From contig NZ_CP034279.1 of the NCBI RefSeq assembly GCF_009739905.1, forward strand, positions 3,410,001 through 3,474,000: a stretch of 64,000 bases of DNA, read 5' to 3'. Every line of letters begins with the position of its first letter. Position 1 is the first letter of the stretch. Positions 23,373-31,611 of the stretch are shown piece after piece. Origin of the DNA: Streptomyces ficellus (GTDB taxonomy: Bacteria; Actinomycetota; Actinomycetes; Streptomycetales; Streptomycetaceae). The translations under genes and the position numbers were made by a program. Below the pieces are notes generated by a model that had not been told where the DNA came from, ran no database searches, and saw only the letters and a program-made list of their open reading frames with translations.

Positions 23373-24404
23373 GTGGACGCACGGGCCAGGGCTCAGGACC
23401 TGTACCGGACAGCACTGGACGACGCGGGCTGGCGGCCGGAGGTGCTCACCGGGGACCGCGGCTGGACCGGTACCGAGTTCGCCGACGCCCTCCACCTGCT
23501 CAGCAGGCTGGGCCTGTTCGTGCCGTCGTCGGACACGCGCAGCGGCTGGACCGCGCTGGCCCCCGACACGGCGCTGCGCAACCTGCTCCTGGAGGAGGAG
23601 CAGCACACCGGCGCGCTGCTGGCCGCCGTGCAGCAGACCCGGTCGGCCCTCGCCCAGGTCGTCGCCGACTTCCAGCCCGTGCACGCCAGGGAACTGTCCT
23701 CCGTGCAGATGGAGGTGGTCACCGGCGCCGCCAACGTGTCGGCCGCGCTGGAGGACGCCTCGCAACGCGCCGAGGGCGAGGTGCTGTCGCTGCACCCCGG
23801 GCGCGCCCTGCCCGCCGGGATGGTGGAGGCGGGCCTCGAACGCGACCGGCTCGCGCTCGGCCGCGGCGTACGCATCCGTACCGTGCACCTCGCCTCGGCG
23901 GCCGCCGTCCCGCACATGACGGCCTACCTCCGCCGGCTGAACGCGGCCGGGGCGCAGGTGCGCACCGCGCACACGCTTCCGCTGCGGCTCATCGTCGTGG
24001 ACCACTCGCTGGCGATCGTGCCCGCGCCTCCCGTGGAGGGCGCCGAGGGCGGTGGCCTCGCCGCGGTCGTCCTGCGCAGCGAGACCCTGGTCGGGGTGCT
24101 CCGCGGCATCTTCGAGCACTGCTGGGCGGGGTCGGCCGTCCTGGACACCGGCCCGGCGGCGGGCGGTTCGGGCGGCGGCGGGACGGCGGCCGGTGCGGAC
24201 AGCGACTGGCAGCCGACGGGCCGGCACCGTGAGCTGCTGCGGATGCTGGCGGGCGGGCTGACGGACGAGGCGATGGCCCGCAAGCTCGGGGTGTCCGAGC
24301 GTACGGTCCGTCGCCTCGTCTCCGAGCTGACCGAGCGGCTAGGGGCGGCCAGCCGATTCCAGGCCGGGGTGTGTGCCGTCCGGCTCGGCTGGCTGGACGA
24401 CTGA
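23373..24404 (+). CDS. LuxR-type transcriptional regulator
   Basis: The 343-aa protein begins at GTG 23373, 6 nt after GGGGGAG; longer in-frame starts such as ATG 23274 lack a ribosome site. The N-terminal ~60 residues look like a TrmB-type winged helix (LDDAGWRPEVLTGDRGW). The middle is a PLD-like or helical sensor. The last 65 residues form a LuxR HTH: HRELLRMLAGGLTDEAMARK, then SERTVRRLVSEL. It is divergent from the small membrane protein operon and overlaps the convergent EamA gene by 66 nt. Confidence 0.83.
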   Translation: MDARARAQDLYRTALDDAGWRPEVLTGDRGWTGTEFADALHLLSRLGLFVPSSDTRSGWTALAPDTALRNLLLEEEQHTGALLAAVQQTRSALAQVVADFQPVHARELSSVQMEVVTGAANVSAALEDASQRAEGEVLSLHPGRALPAGMVEAGLERDRLALGRGVRIRTVHLASAAAVPHMTAYLRRLNAAGAQVRTAHTLPLRLIVVDHSLAIVPAPPVEGAEGGGLAAVVLRSETLVGVLRGIFEHCWAGSAVLDTGPAAGGSGGGGTAAGADSDWQPTGRHRELLRMLAGGLTDEAMARKLGVSERTVRRLVSELTERLGAASRFQAGVCAVRLGWLDD

Positions 24405-25349
24405 CGGCCGGAGCGCCGGGGCGTCGGCGGTGTCCGTCGTGCCTTCGGTGTCCGTCGCGTCGGCCGCCGTGCGGCCCCAGGCCGTGCCCGCCAGGATCAG
24501 CAGCACGCCCACCAGCCCCAGCCAGCCCGGCCGGTCGCCCGCCAGGGCGATGCCGACCACGGCGGCCCACACCGGTTCCGTGCCGAGCAGCAGGCTGACG
24601 CGGGACGGCGAGGTGCGGCGTACGGCCCACATCTGGACGAAGAAGGCGAACAGCGTGCAGAACACCGACAGGTAGAGCAGCCACGCCCAGTCGGCGGCGC
24701 CGAAGCCGGCCGCGGCCGCCCACGGCGTGGAGCCCGTCCCGGGCACGGTGCACAGCAGGGCGAACACCATGACCGAGCCGCCCAGTTGCACGGTCGTCAG
24801 CGACATGGCGTCCGCGCCCTGCACCGACCGCATCCGCGACATCGCCAGGACGTGCACGGTGCGGGCGACGGCCGCGCCCAGCATCAGCAGGTCACCGACC
24901 GACGGCTCGCTGAAGCCCGCGCCCTGCGTCAGCAGCACCACGCCGAGCACCGAGAGGCCGGCCGCCGCGACGAACGAGCGCGACAGGCGCGTACCGCGCA
25001 TCCGGCTCTCCGCGATCGGCGTGAAGATCATGGTGAGGCTGATGATGAGCCCGGCGTTGGTCGCCGAGGTGTGCACGACCCCGTACGTCTCCAGCACGAA
25101 GATCGCGGCCAGGATCAGCCCGAGCCCGCCCGCGCCGCGTATCTGGGCGCCGCTCAGCGCGCGCAGCCTGCGCCGCCCGGTCACGACCAGGACGGGCAGG
25201 ACGACGGCGAACCGCAGTACCAGGACGGCCAGTACGGTCTGGCTCGTGGTGACGCCCTTCGCGGCCAGGTAGCTGGAACCCCAGACCACCGCGACCAGCA
25301 GTACGGGCAGATCGGTCAGCCAGGCACGGCGGGCCGCGGTGGCGGTCAT
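24339..25349 (-). CDS. EamA/DMT-family exporter
   Basis: The 336-aa protein has ten hydrophobic segments in two EamA repeats (LLVAVVWGSSYLAAKGV at the start; WAWLLYLSVFCTLFAFFVQM in the second), as in the RhtA/YdcZ-type drug/metabolite transporter superfamily. Such proteins export amino acids and related metabolites. It is the third gene of a likely operon after the ArgG-like and 2OG-oxygenase genes, so export of a modified amino acid is a sensible guess. Its C-terminal codons overlap the end of the convergent LuxR gene. Confidence 0.85.
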   Translation of the reverse strand: MTATAARRAWLTDLPVLLVAVVWGSSYLAAKGVTTSQTVLAVLVLRFAVVLPVLVVTGRRRLRALSGAQIRGAGGLGLILAAIFVLETYGVVHTSATNAGLIISLTMIFTPIAESRMRGTRLSRSFVAAAGLSVLGVVLLTQGAGFSEPSVGDLLMLGAAVARTVHVLAMSRMRSVQGADAMSLTTVQLGGSVMVFALLCTVPGTGSTPWAAAAGFGAADWAWLLYLSVFCTLFAFFVQMWAVRRTSPSRVSLLLGTEPVWAAVVGIALAGDRPGWLGLVGVLLILAGTAWGRTAADATDTEGTTDTADAPALRPSVVQPAEPDGTHPGLESAGRP

Positions 25350-25426
25350 GGGGACTCCTCGGACGAAGGCGGCACGGAAGGCGGCGCGGACGGGGGCGCG
25401 GGCGGGGGCGGAGGGGACGCGGCGGA

Positions 25427-26194
25427 TCAGCGGGCCGTGTAGGCGATCACCAGGACGTCACGGTGGGCGGCGAGAGCCGGGTCCGCCGGCTGCACCGGGG
25501 TCACCGAGTGCAGGGTGCGGCGGTCGTCGCCCAGCAGGAGGTCGCCGGGCTCGGACAGCGTAGTGGTGAGCAGGTGCTCGCCCGCGTCCGTGTAGACACC
25601 GCTCTCGCCGCCGGTGACGTTGGTGCGCCCGATCATCAGCGAGGTGATGAAGGTGACGCCGTCGCGGTGGCGGCCCTCGGGCGCGGGCTGCCCCTGCTGG
25701 TCGGCGGAGGCGTTGATGCGGTACGGGTGCAGCTTCACGTTCCAGGTGGTGGTGGCCCCCTCCTCCACCGCCGAGAAGACCCGGCCCAGTTCGGTGAGCA
25801 CGGAACGCAGCAGCGGGTCACCGGCGAACGACTCGGTCAGCGGGTCGAAGACGCGCTCGATGCCGCCGTTGAGCGGGTTGACGTCCGACTCCTGGCGGTA
25901 GGGCGCGTGGGGCAGCCGGGTCAGCTCACCGGTCACCGCGTCGAGCTCGAACTGGCCGTAGCGGCGGTAGCGGTAGGTGCCGCCGTCGGCCATGTACGTG
26001 TCGAGGGTGAGCTCGTCCCAGTGCGCGGCGAACCGGGTCCAGTCGTCGGCGTCCACCCCGGCCAGGGCGGAGAGGGCGGCCGAGGGCATCAGGTGGCCGC
26101 CCGGGCCGGCGAGCGCCCGGACGGCGTCGAGGGCGACGGGGTGGGCGGGGACGGCGAAGGCAGGGGCGGCGAGGGGGGCGGTGGCGGTGGTCAT
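25427..26194 (-). CDS. 2OG-Fe(II) oxygenase, amino-acid-hydroxylase type
   Basis: The 255-aa protein from ATG 26194 matches the 2OG-Fe dioxygenase family (PF10014 type) that includes Bacillus L-isoleucine 4-hydroxylase. Metal ligands are visible as HRDG in PEGRHRDGVTFIT (about residue 174) and a distal His in RTLHSVTPV (about residue 230), with a following Arg for 2-oxoglutarate (AHRDVLVIAY). WNVKLHPYRIN fits the substrate side. It probably hydroxylates a free aliphatic amino acid. It lies between an ArgG-like ligase and an exporter, on the same strand. Confidence 0.82.
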   Translation of the reverse strand: MTTATAPLAAPAFAVPAHPVALDAVRALAGPGGHLMPSAALSALAGVDADDWTRFAAHWDELTLDTYMADGGTYRYRRYGQFELDAVTGELTRLPHAPYRQESDVNPLNGGIERVFDPLTESFAGDPLLRSVLTELGRVFSAVEEGATTTWNVKLHPYRINASADQQGQPAPEGRHRDGVTFITSLMIGRTNVTGGESGVYTDAGEHLLTTTLSEPGDLLLGDDRRTLHSVTPVQPADPALAAHRDVLVIAYTAR

Positions 26195-26254
26195 GGTGGT
26201 GGCTCCGTAGGGGAAGGGGTGACGGTGGAGGTGAGGGGCTGGGGGTGGCGGCCG

Positions 26255-27463
26255 TCAGACCGTGGTGAGCAGCGGTCCGGTACGGGCGAACGGCGCCGAC
26301 TCCGCGGCGATCGCACGGTCCTCCCACGCCTCGCGGTCCCGCAGGTAGAGCGGGGCGGGCGCGCTGATGGCGCGGGTGTCGGCGCCGCCGGTGCGCAGCC
26401 GCCAGGTCACCGAGCCGGTGGTGCGGGTGGCGCAGGTGTCCATGAACGTCTGGAGGGCGAGCCGGAGTTCGCCGAACCAGCGGCCCTCCAGCGCCTCGCG
26501 CACCCACAGCTGTTCCAGGTGCCGCTTCTCCCGGACGAGTTCGGCGTCCAGGCAGGCGCTCTCGACGTGGCGGTAGGTGTGCAGCAGCAGCCAGGCGGCC
26601 GGCATCTCCCGGATCTCCAGGACCTTCTCGCCGTGGTCGAGGTGCTCCAGGCCGGAGTAGCGGCCGAGCCCGAAGGCGCCCACACGGTGGTTGAGCTGGT
26701 CGATGAGGGTGGTCAGCGGCAGCGGTACGCCGTCGACGGCGACGGGCAGCCCGTGTTCCACGGTCACCGTCACGGTGTCGGTGTCGCCGGGCGCGGCGGT
26801 CGGCCGGCTCCAGGCGTACATCTCCTCGGGGACCTCGTGCATCTCGGGGTCGTCGAGGATGCCGGACTCGAACTCACGGCACCAGAGGTTGGAGTCGCCG
26901 CTCACGATCCGCCCGGCCAGCAGGTCCAGTCCGGCCTCCCGCAGTTCGGCGAGCTTGTCGTCGCGGCTGACCGGGTCGAGGTCGTACGGGCTGCCGAAGG
27001 CGCCCTCGTAGCGGAGGAGCCCGAGGGCACCGTTGAGGCGGCGCAGGGTGTTCTGCGAGCGGTTGGCGGTGTGCAGGACGGCCTGGGCGCCCAGGGTGCG
27101 GGCGAGGGCGACCGCGCTGTGGGCGATCAGCGGCCGGCTGAGGGTGGAGCTGACCGGGTGGATGCCGAGGTAGACGGCCTGGGCGGCGATGGCCGGGGCG
27201 ACGTACCGGGCGGCGAACTCCTCGCGCCGGTCGAGGATGTGGACGGTCGCCCCGAGGGCCGCGGCCACCTGGCGCTTGTACCCGCTCGACTCGTCCTCGC
27301 CGATGTCGACGCTGACGGCGTGCACCTCGCGGATGCCCATGCGGCGCAGCCGGAGCAGCAGGTACGAGCTGTCCAGGCCACCGCTGAACAGGGTGACGAC
27401 GGGGCGATCCGGGTCCAGCGATTCGAGCTGTGAGAAGGAACGGATGAGCGGGGTGGACGGCAT
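26255..27463 (-). CDS. Argininosuccinate-synthase-like adenylating enzyme
   Basis: The 402-aa protein starts at ATG 27463 with GGAGAG 3 nt upstream; GTG 27490 is less likely. It has the ATP-pyrophosphatase P-loop LFSGGLDSSYLLLRL (about residues 25-39) and, further on, ANRSQNTLRRLNGAL and SRDDKLAELREAGLDL, in the layout of argininosuccinate synthase, which couples an amine to citrulline via AMP. The usual citrulline- and aspartate-binding motifs are not obvious, so another substrate is likely. It is first in the operon with an oxygenase and exporter, and its promoter faces an iron box. Confidence 0.75.
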   Translation of the reverse strand: MPSTPLIRSFSQLESLDPDRPVVTLFSGGLDSSYLLLRLRRMGIREVHAVSVDIGEDESSGYKRQVAAALGATVHILDRREEFAARYVAPAIAAQAVYLGIHPVSSTLSRPLIAHSAVALARTLGAQAVLHTANRSQNTLRRLNGALGLLRYEGAFGSPYDLDPVSRDDKLAELREAGLDLLAGRIVSGDSNLWCREFESGILDDPEMHEVPEEMYAWSRPTAAPGDTDTVTVTVEHGLPVAVDGVPLPLTTLIDQLNHRVGAFGLGRYSGLEHLDHGEKVLEIREMPAAWLLLHTYRHVESACLDAELVREKRHLEQLWVREALEGRWFGELRLALQTFMDTCATRTTGSVTWRLRTGGADTRAISAPAPLYLRDREAWEDRAIAAESAPFARTGPLLTTV

Positions 27464-27626
27464 GGACTCTCCAACGTCTGCACTGGTCACAGACGGAGAG
27501 CCTTCCGGGCCCGCGGCCGGCGGGCAATGAGCCGCGGGCGTCCGCGCCCGGCCATGTCCGCACCCGGAAGGGGCTGATCGCGCCATCGGGGGGCCGGTCC
27601 GGTGGCGGAGGACCACACTCCTCCGC

Positions 27627-27648
27627 TAGGTTAGGCAAGCCTAACCTA
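27627..27648. promoter_or_regulatory. DtxR/IdeR-type iron box
   Basis: TAGGTTAGGC-AA-GCCTAACCTA is a perfect 10-bp inverted repeat. Two overlapping 19-mers (from 27626 and 27631) each match 16 of 19 positions of the TTAGGTTAG/CTAACCTAA consensus. It ends 11 nt before the DUF2470 ATG. DmdR1/IdeR binds such sites with Fe(II) to repress. It may also control the divergent ArgG-like operon 164 bp away. Confidence 0.85.
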
Positions 27649-27659
27649 AGGAGTGAGTG

Positions 27660-28406
27660 ATGAGCAGTCGCACCGATGCCCGTTCACCCGAGCCGTCCAG
27701 CGCGGAACGGGTCCGCACCGTGCTCGCCGCCGCGCGGTCCCTGACGGTGACGACGCACGGGTACCGCTGCGACCTGGTCGGCGCGCACGCCCTGGACGAC
27801 CGGGGCCGGCTGACGCTGTGCCTGCCCGCCGACTGCCACCTCGCCGCGGCCGTGGCGTGCGCCCCCCGGGGCGACCTCGCGGCCATGCTCCAGTTCACCG
27901 ACGTGGCGCCCACCGCCGTACGGCACCGGGTGCGCGCCCGCGTGACCCTCTCCGGCTGGCTCACCCGGGGCGGCACGAAAGGAGACCCGGGAACCCCTGG
28001 CGTGGAGCTGCGCCTGGACGCCGTGCGGGCCACCGTCGACACGGGCGACGACGTCGTGGACCTCGTCGGCCTGGACGAGCTCGTCCTCGCCGACGCGGAC
28101 CCGCTGGCGGGCCACGAGGCGGCGCTGCTCCTCCACCTGACCGACGACCACCCCGACGCCGTGACCTGTCTGACCCGGCTCGTGGAACCGCACCGGCTCC
28201 ACGGGGTGCGCCGCGTGGTGCCGGTGGGCCTCGACCGGTTCGGGGTCACCCTGCGGCTCGAGCACGCCCGCACGCACGAGGACGTACGGCTGCCGTTCCG
28301 CGTCCCGCTGCGCGAGGCCGGCGAGTTCGGCGACCGCATCCAGGCGCTGCTGGCCGACGCGCACGCCTGCTCCCGCCGGCGCCGCCGGCTGTACACCCGG
28401 CCGTGA
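27660..28406 (+). CDS. DUF2470-domain protein, iron-regulated
   Basis: The 248-aa protein starts at ATG 27660 after AAGGAG; GTG 27657 is the alternative. The C-terminal ~80 residues (LTDDHPDAVTCLTRLVEP to FRVPLREAGEFGDRIQALL) form the DUF2470 domain shared with HugZ-type heme-handling proteins. The N-terminal half resembles the FMN-binding split-barrel fold (LTLCLPADCHLAAAV). Actinobacterial members lie behind iron boxes beside siderophore genes, so a role in heme or siderophore iron use is inferred. Expression should rise when iron is short. Confidence 0.8.
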   Translation: MSSRTDARSPEPSSAERVRTVLAAARSLTVTTHGYRCDLVGAHALDDRGRLTLCLPADCHLAAAVACAPRGDLAAMLQFTDVAPTAVRHRVRARVTLSGWLTRGGTKGDPGTPGVELRLDAVRATVDTGDDVVDLVGLDELVLADADPLAGHEAALLLHLTDDHPDAVTCLTRLVEPHRLHGVRRVVPVGLDRFGVTLRLEHARTHEDVRLPFRVPLREAGEFGDRIQALLADAHACSRRRRRLYTRP

Positions 28407-28503
28407 CGCGCGAACCGGCCCCGGGCGACCCGCCACCGACACCGCCCGCCCGGCGGGACCAGGTCGCGGCCATCATCCGCGCCGCCCCGCTCGCCGCCGC
28501 CCT

Positions 28504-29742
28504 CTACACGCCGCCACCTAGGCGCACCGGCAGCGAACGGTGTCCGTTGGAGATGAACGACTCCACCGGCAGCAGGCCCTCCGGCGGCACCGCCGGCACC
28601 ATGTCCGGGAACCGCTCGAACAGCGCGGGCAGCGCGATCCGGGCCTCCATGCGGCCGAGCGGGGCGCCCAGGCAGTAGTGGACGCCGTGGCCGAAGGCCA
28701 GGTGCTCCTTGTCGAGCCGGGTGACGTCGAAGAGGCCGGCGTCCTTCCCGTACCGCTCGGGGTCGCGCCCGGCGGCGGCGTACGCGGCGAGGATCGCGTC
28801 GCCCTCACGGATGACCAGGCCGTCGTCGAGCACGATGTCCTCGACCGCGTACCGCAGCGGGAGGCTCGCGACCGGCGCGTCCGAGCGGAGCGTCTCCTCG
28901 ATGACGTCGTCCCACGAGGCGCGTCCCGCCCGGACGTGGGCGAGCTGTTCGGGGTGGGCGAGCAGGGCGTGGATGGCGTTGTCGATGAGGTTGACGGTGG
29001 TCTCGTGACCGGCGCCGATCATGAGCACCAGGGTGCCGAGCAGCTCGTCCTCGCTCAGCCGGCTCCCGCCCTCGTCGTCCCGCGCGGCGATGAGGCCGCT
29101 GGTCATGTCGTCCCCGGGCGCCCGCCGCTTGGCGGCGACGAGTTCGGCCATGACGGCGTACAGCCGGTGGTAGGTCGCGGTGACCTCGTCGGGATCGGCG
29201 GCGGTGTGGAAGATGCTGTCGACGATGGACCGCAGTTCCTCCCGCCGGTCCTCCGGGAGGCCGAACAGCTCGCTGATGACCTGGATGGGGAGCGGGTACG
29301 CGTACATCTCCCGCAGGTCCACGACGCCGCCGTGCCGCCCGGCCTCGGCGATCCGGTCCAGCAGGCCCTCGGTGATCTCCTCCACGCGCGGGCGCAGCGC
29401 GGCGGTCCGGCGGGCGGTGAACGCCTTGGCGACCAGCGTGCGCAGGCGCTTGTGCTCGCCTCCGTACGCGGTGAACATGTTCTGCACCGCGACCCAGGTG
29501 AACAGCGGCCACTCCGGGGAGATCTCACCGTTGATCCAGGCCGGCCAGTGGCGGCGCGGGTCCTTGGAGACCCGGGGGTCGGTGAGCAGCCGCTTCAGCA
29601 CGTCGGGGCTGGTGAGCGCCCAGGCCTCCACCCCGCCGGGGAGGGCGACGCGGGCGACGGGTCCCCGCTCGCGTAAGCGGGCTGCTTCTCCGTGGATGTC
29701 GCGGCCGGTGGGGTCGATCACGAGGGGATCGAGGTCGCGCAT
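28504..29742 (-). CDS. Cytochrome P450
   Basis: The 412-aa protein from ATG 29742 shows the I-helix oxygen-binding GAGHETT (about residue 244), the K-helix EETLR, and the heme loop [17 protein letters not shown] with the Cys ligand near residue 358. It is of the soluble bacterial class (CYP105/107-like length), needing ferredoxin and reductase from elsewhere. No biosynthetic cluster directly adjoins it, so the substrate is unknown. It ends 98 nt from the convergent DUF2470 gene. Confidence 0.93.
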   Translation of the reverse strand: MRDLDPLVIDPTGRDIHGEAARLRERGPVARVALPGGVEAWALTSPDVLKRLLTDPRVSKDPRRHWPAWINGEISPEWPLFTWVAVQNMFTAYGGEHKRLRTLVAKAFTARRTAALRPRVEEITEGLLDRIAEAGRHGGVVDLREMYAYPLPIQVISELFGLPEDRREELRSIVDSIFHTAADPDEVTATYHRLYAVMAELVAAKRRAPGDDMTSGLIAARDDEGGSRLSEDELLGTLVLMIGAGHETTVNLIDNAIHALLAHPEQLAHVRAGRASWDDVIEETLRSDAPVASLPLRYAVEDIVLDDGLVIREGDAILAAYAAAGRDPERYGKDAGLFDVTRLDKEHLAFGHGVHYCLGAPLGRMEARIALPALFERFPDMVPAVPPEGLLPVESFISNGHRSLPVRLGGGV

Positions 29743-29915
29743 GAGCGCCTCCTGAACTCGGGCTCCGGTAAGGGCGCTTCACGCTACGCGCGGCGGACCT
29801 CCGGGACGAGACCGCACCCGTTCGACGGAGAATGGGCGAAACCGACCGGTAACAACATCACCATATGGTGTGCTTTCCCCGCCGTGGAATCCACGGTTCA
29901 TCTTGGGGAGGACTT

Positions 29916-30365
29916 TTGAAGGTTCGCTTCGCCGCGTCGGCAGCCGCCGTCGCCACCGCCGTCGCCGGGAGCCTGCTGACCGCCGCTCCGGCCGCCCAGG
30001 CAGCCGGTGGCGTCAGCATCTACCGCGTGTCCTACAACTCGCCCGGCACGGACAACCGTTCCAACACGTCGCTGAACGCCGAGTGGGTGCAGCTCTACAA
30101 CTCCAGCACCGCCACGATCTCCCTCAGCAACTGGAAGCTGAAGGACCGGGCCGGCTGGACGTACACCTTCAGCGGCACGATCGGGCCCAAGCGGTACGTG
30201 ACGGTCCACACCGGCCGGGGCAGCAACACCGCGGGCCACCGCTACTGGGGGCGGGCGGCGTACGTCTGGAACAACGACGGCGACACCGCCTACCTCCGCA
30301 AGGCGTCGGGCACGCTCGTCGACTCCTGCGCGTGGGGATCGACCGGATCGTCGAAGTACTGCTGA
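29916..30365 (+). CDS. Secreted lamin-tail-domain protein
   Basis: The 149-aa product starts at TTG 29916 with GGGGAGG 5 nt upstream. Residues 1-28 are a signal peptide (MKVRFAASAAAVATAVAG, cleavage after AQA). The rest is a beta-rich lamin-tail domain: NAEWVQLYNSSTATISLSNW, LKDRAGWTYTF and TAYLRKASGTLVDSCAWG. Such Ig-like domains mediate extracellular binding. Two Cys near the end may bond. A single gene, with the P450 divergent. Confidence 0.82.
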   Translation: MKVRFAASAAAVATAVAGSLLTAAPAAQAAGGVSIYRVSYNSPGTDNRSNTSLNAEWVQLYNSSTATISLSNWKLKDRAGWTYTFSGTIGPKRYVTVHTGRGSNTAGHRYWGRAAYVWNNDGDTAYLRKASGTLVDSCAWGSTGSSKYC

Positions 30366-30411
30366 CGGCCGCTGTCCGTACCGGCGGGCCGCCGCCGGTA
30401 CGGTGCCGTGC

Positions 30412-30852
30412 ATGGCGGACATCCACGAACTGACGCTCGCGCTGGACCTGCGGGACGAGCTCCCGGACGCGGAGGTGGCCGAACTCCTCTGGCACCTGGG
30501 CCTGGGCGCGCGGCCGGAGACGCCGGTCATCGTGCCCTCGTTCGGGTACGAGGACGAGGACGACCCGGCCCCGCTCCTCGCCGACCACGGCGCCGCGCAC
30601 AAGGTGGGCGGCGCCCTCACCTCCGCCCTGGTCCGCCGCCCGGCCGACGGCTGGGCGCTCGCGTCCCGCCAGGAGATCCACCCTGACCAGTTCGACGAGG
30701 TCGGCGCCCTGCTGACCTGGCTGGCGGCCCGCGCGACCGACCGGCACGCGCGCCCCGGCGACGGCGTCCACCTCGGGTGGATCCGCTTCTACGACTCCGA
30801 CCGCCCCGAGCCGCTGGTGGCGCGCGACGGGACGGTGGAGTGGCCGTCATAG
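30412..30852 (+). CDS. Hypothetical acidic protein
   Basis: The 146-aa product from ATG 30412 has no signal peptide or membrane segment. It contains DELPDAEVAELLWHLGLGA and HLGWIRFYDSDRPEPL near the ends, an alpha/beta soluble fold by appearance. Related small proteins of unknown function are common in Streptomyces. Next to the type VII locus it might be an immunity-like protein, but nothing specific supports that. Confidence 0.65.
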   Translation: MADIHELTLALDLRDELPDAEVAELLWHLGLGARPETPVIVPSFGYEDEDDPAPLLADHGAAHKVGGALTSALVRRPADGWALASRQEIHPDQFDEVGALLTWLAARATDRHARPGDGVHLGWIRFYDSDRPEPLVARDGTVEWPS

Positions 30853-30957
30853 CGGCGCTCGGGCGGCGGGCTCGGGTGGGAACCGGCCACCCAGGACGTC
30901 AGCCGGGTGCCGTTCTCGTCCCAGGTGGTCTTCCCGCGGTCCCCGGACGCCCCGTGG

Positions 30958-31602
30958 TCACAGCAGGTCGGTCAGATCGGGGCCGAGGCCGTCGATCATC
31001 TCCGGGGCCTTGAGCCCGTGGCCCTCGGCCTTGCCGAAGTAGGTCGGCTCGCCCGGCTCGCCCGGCACCCCCAGCAGGGTGTCCAGGTCACGCAGGGCCG
31101 CCGCGAGCCGGGGGGCGTTGCGGTCGTGCACGGACGGGTGGGGCCTTCCGCGGAAGTCGCACCGCGCCCAGACGTCGTGGTGGACCGACAGCTCGGCCCA
31201 GGAGCTGACGGGGTCGGGCGACACCGTGAGCTCCACCAGGCGCGGCTCGCGGTGCGGGTTGCCGTCCGCGTCGATCCAGACGCCCGAGCCCACGACCAGG
31301 AACGAGGACATCTCCGCCGCCGGGTACCCGGCCGGCCGGCACGCCTTCACCTGTCCGGCGACGGAGGCGTCGTCGAGACCCCGGCCCGCCAGGTCGAGCC
31401 GGCTGTGGATGCCCAGCCCGCCCGTGCCCACCTCGAACCAGTTCCATTCCACAGCAGCCGGTTCCAGCAACTCGTGCGTCCTCAGCACGGCGGACATGCG
31501 AGCGGCGGTTTCGAGGGCCGCCTCCAGGCCCGGTGCCGTCACATCATCGAGGTCCCAGAACCACGAGCCGCATTCGCTCGGCGCGCGCATCAGCATCGGC
31601 AT
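30958..31602 (-). CDS. Candidate immunity protein of the type VII toxin
   Basis: The 214-aa soluble product from ATG 31602 begins 9 nt after the stop of the large toxin gene, the classic place for a cognate immunity gene. The sequence is tryptophan-rich (WFWDLDDVTAPGLEAALETA, WNWFEVGTGGLGIH) and has no signal peptide, so it stays in the cytosol. The family is not named with confidence. Position and solubility argue that it blocks the nuclease-like toxin domain. Confidence 0.62.
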   Translation of the reverse strand: MPMLMRAPSECGSWFWDLDDVTAPGLEAALETAARMSAVLRTHELLEPAAVEWNWFEVGTGGLGIHSRLDLAGRGLDDASVAGQVKACRPAGYPAAEMSSFLVVGSGVWIDADGNPHREPRLVELTVSPDPVSSWAELSVHHDVWARCDFRGRPHPSVHDRNAPRLAAALRDLDTLLGVPGEPGEPTYFGKAEGHGLKAPEMIDGLGPDLTDLL

Positions 31603-31611
31603 GGAACTTCC

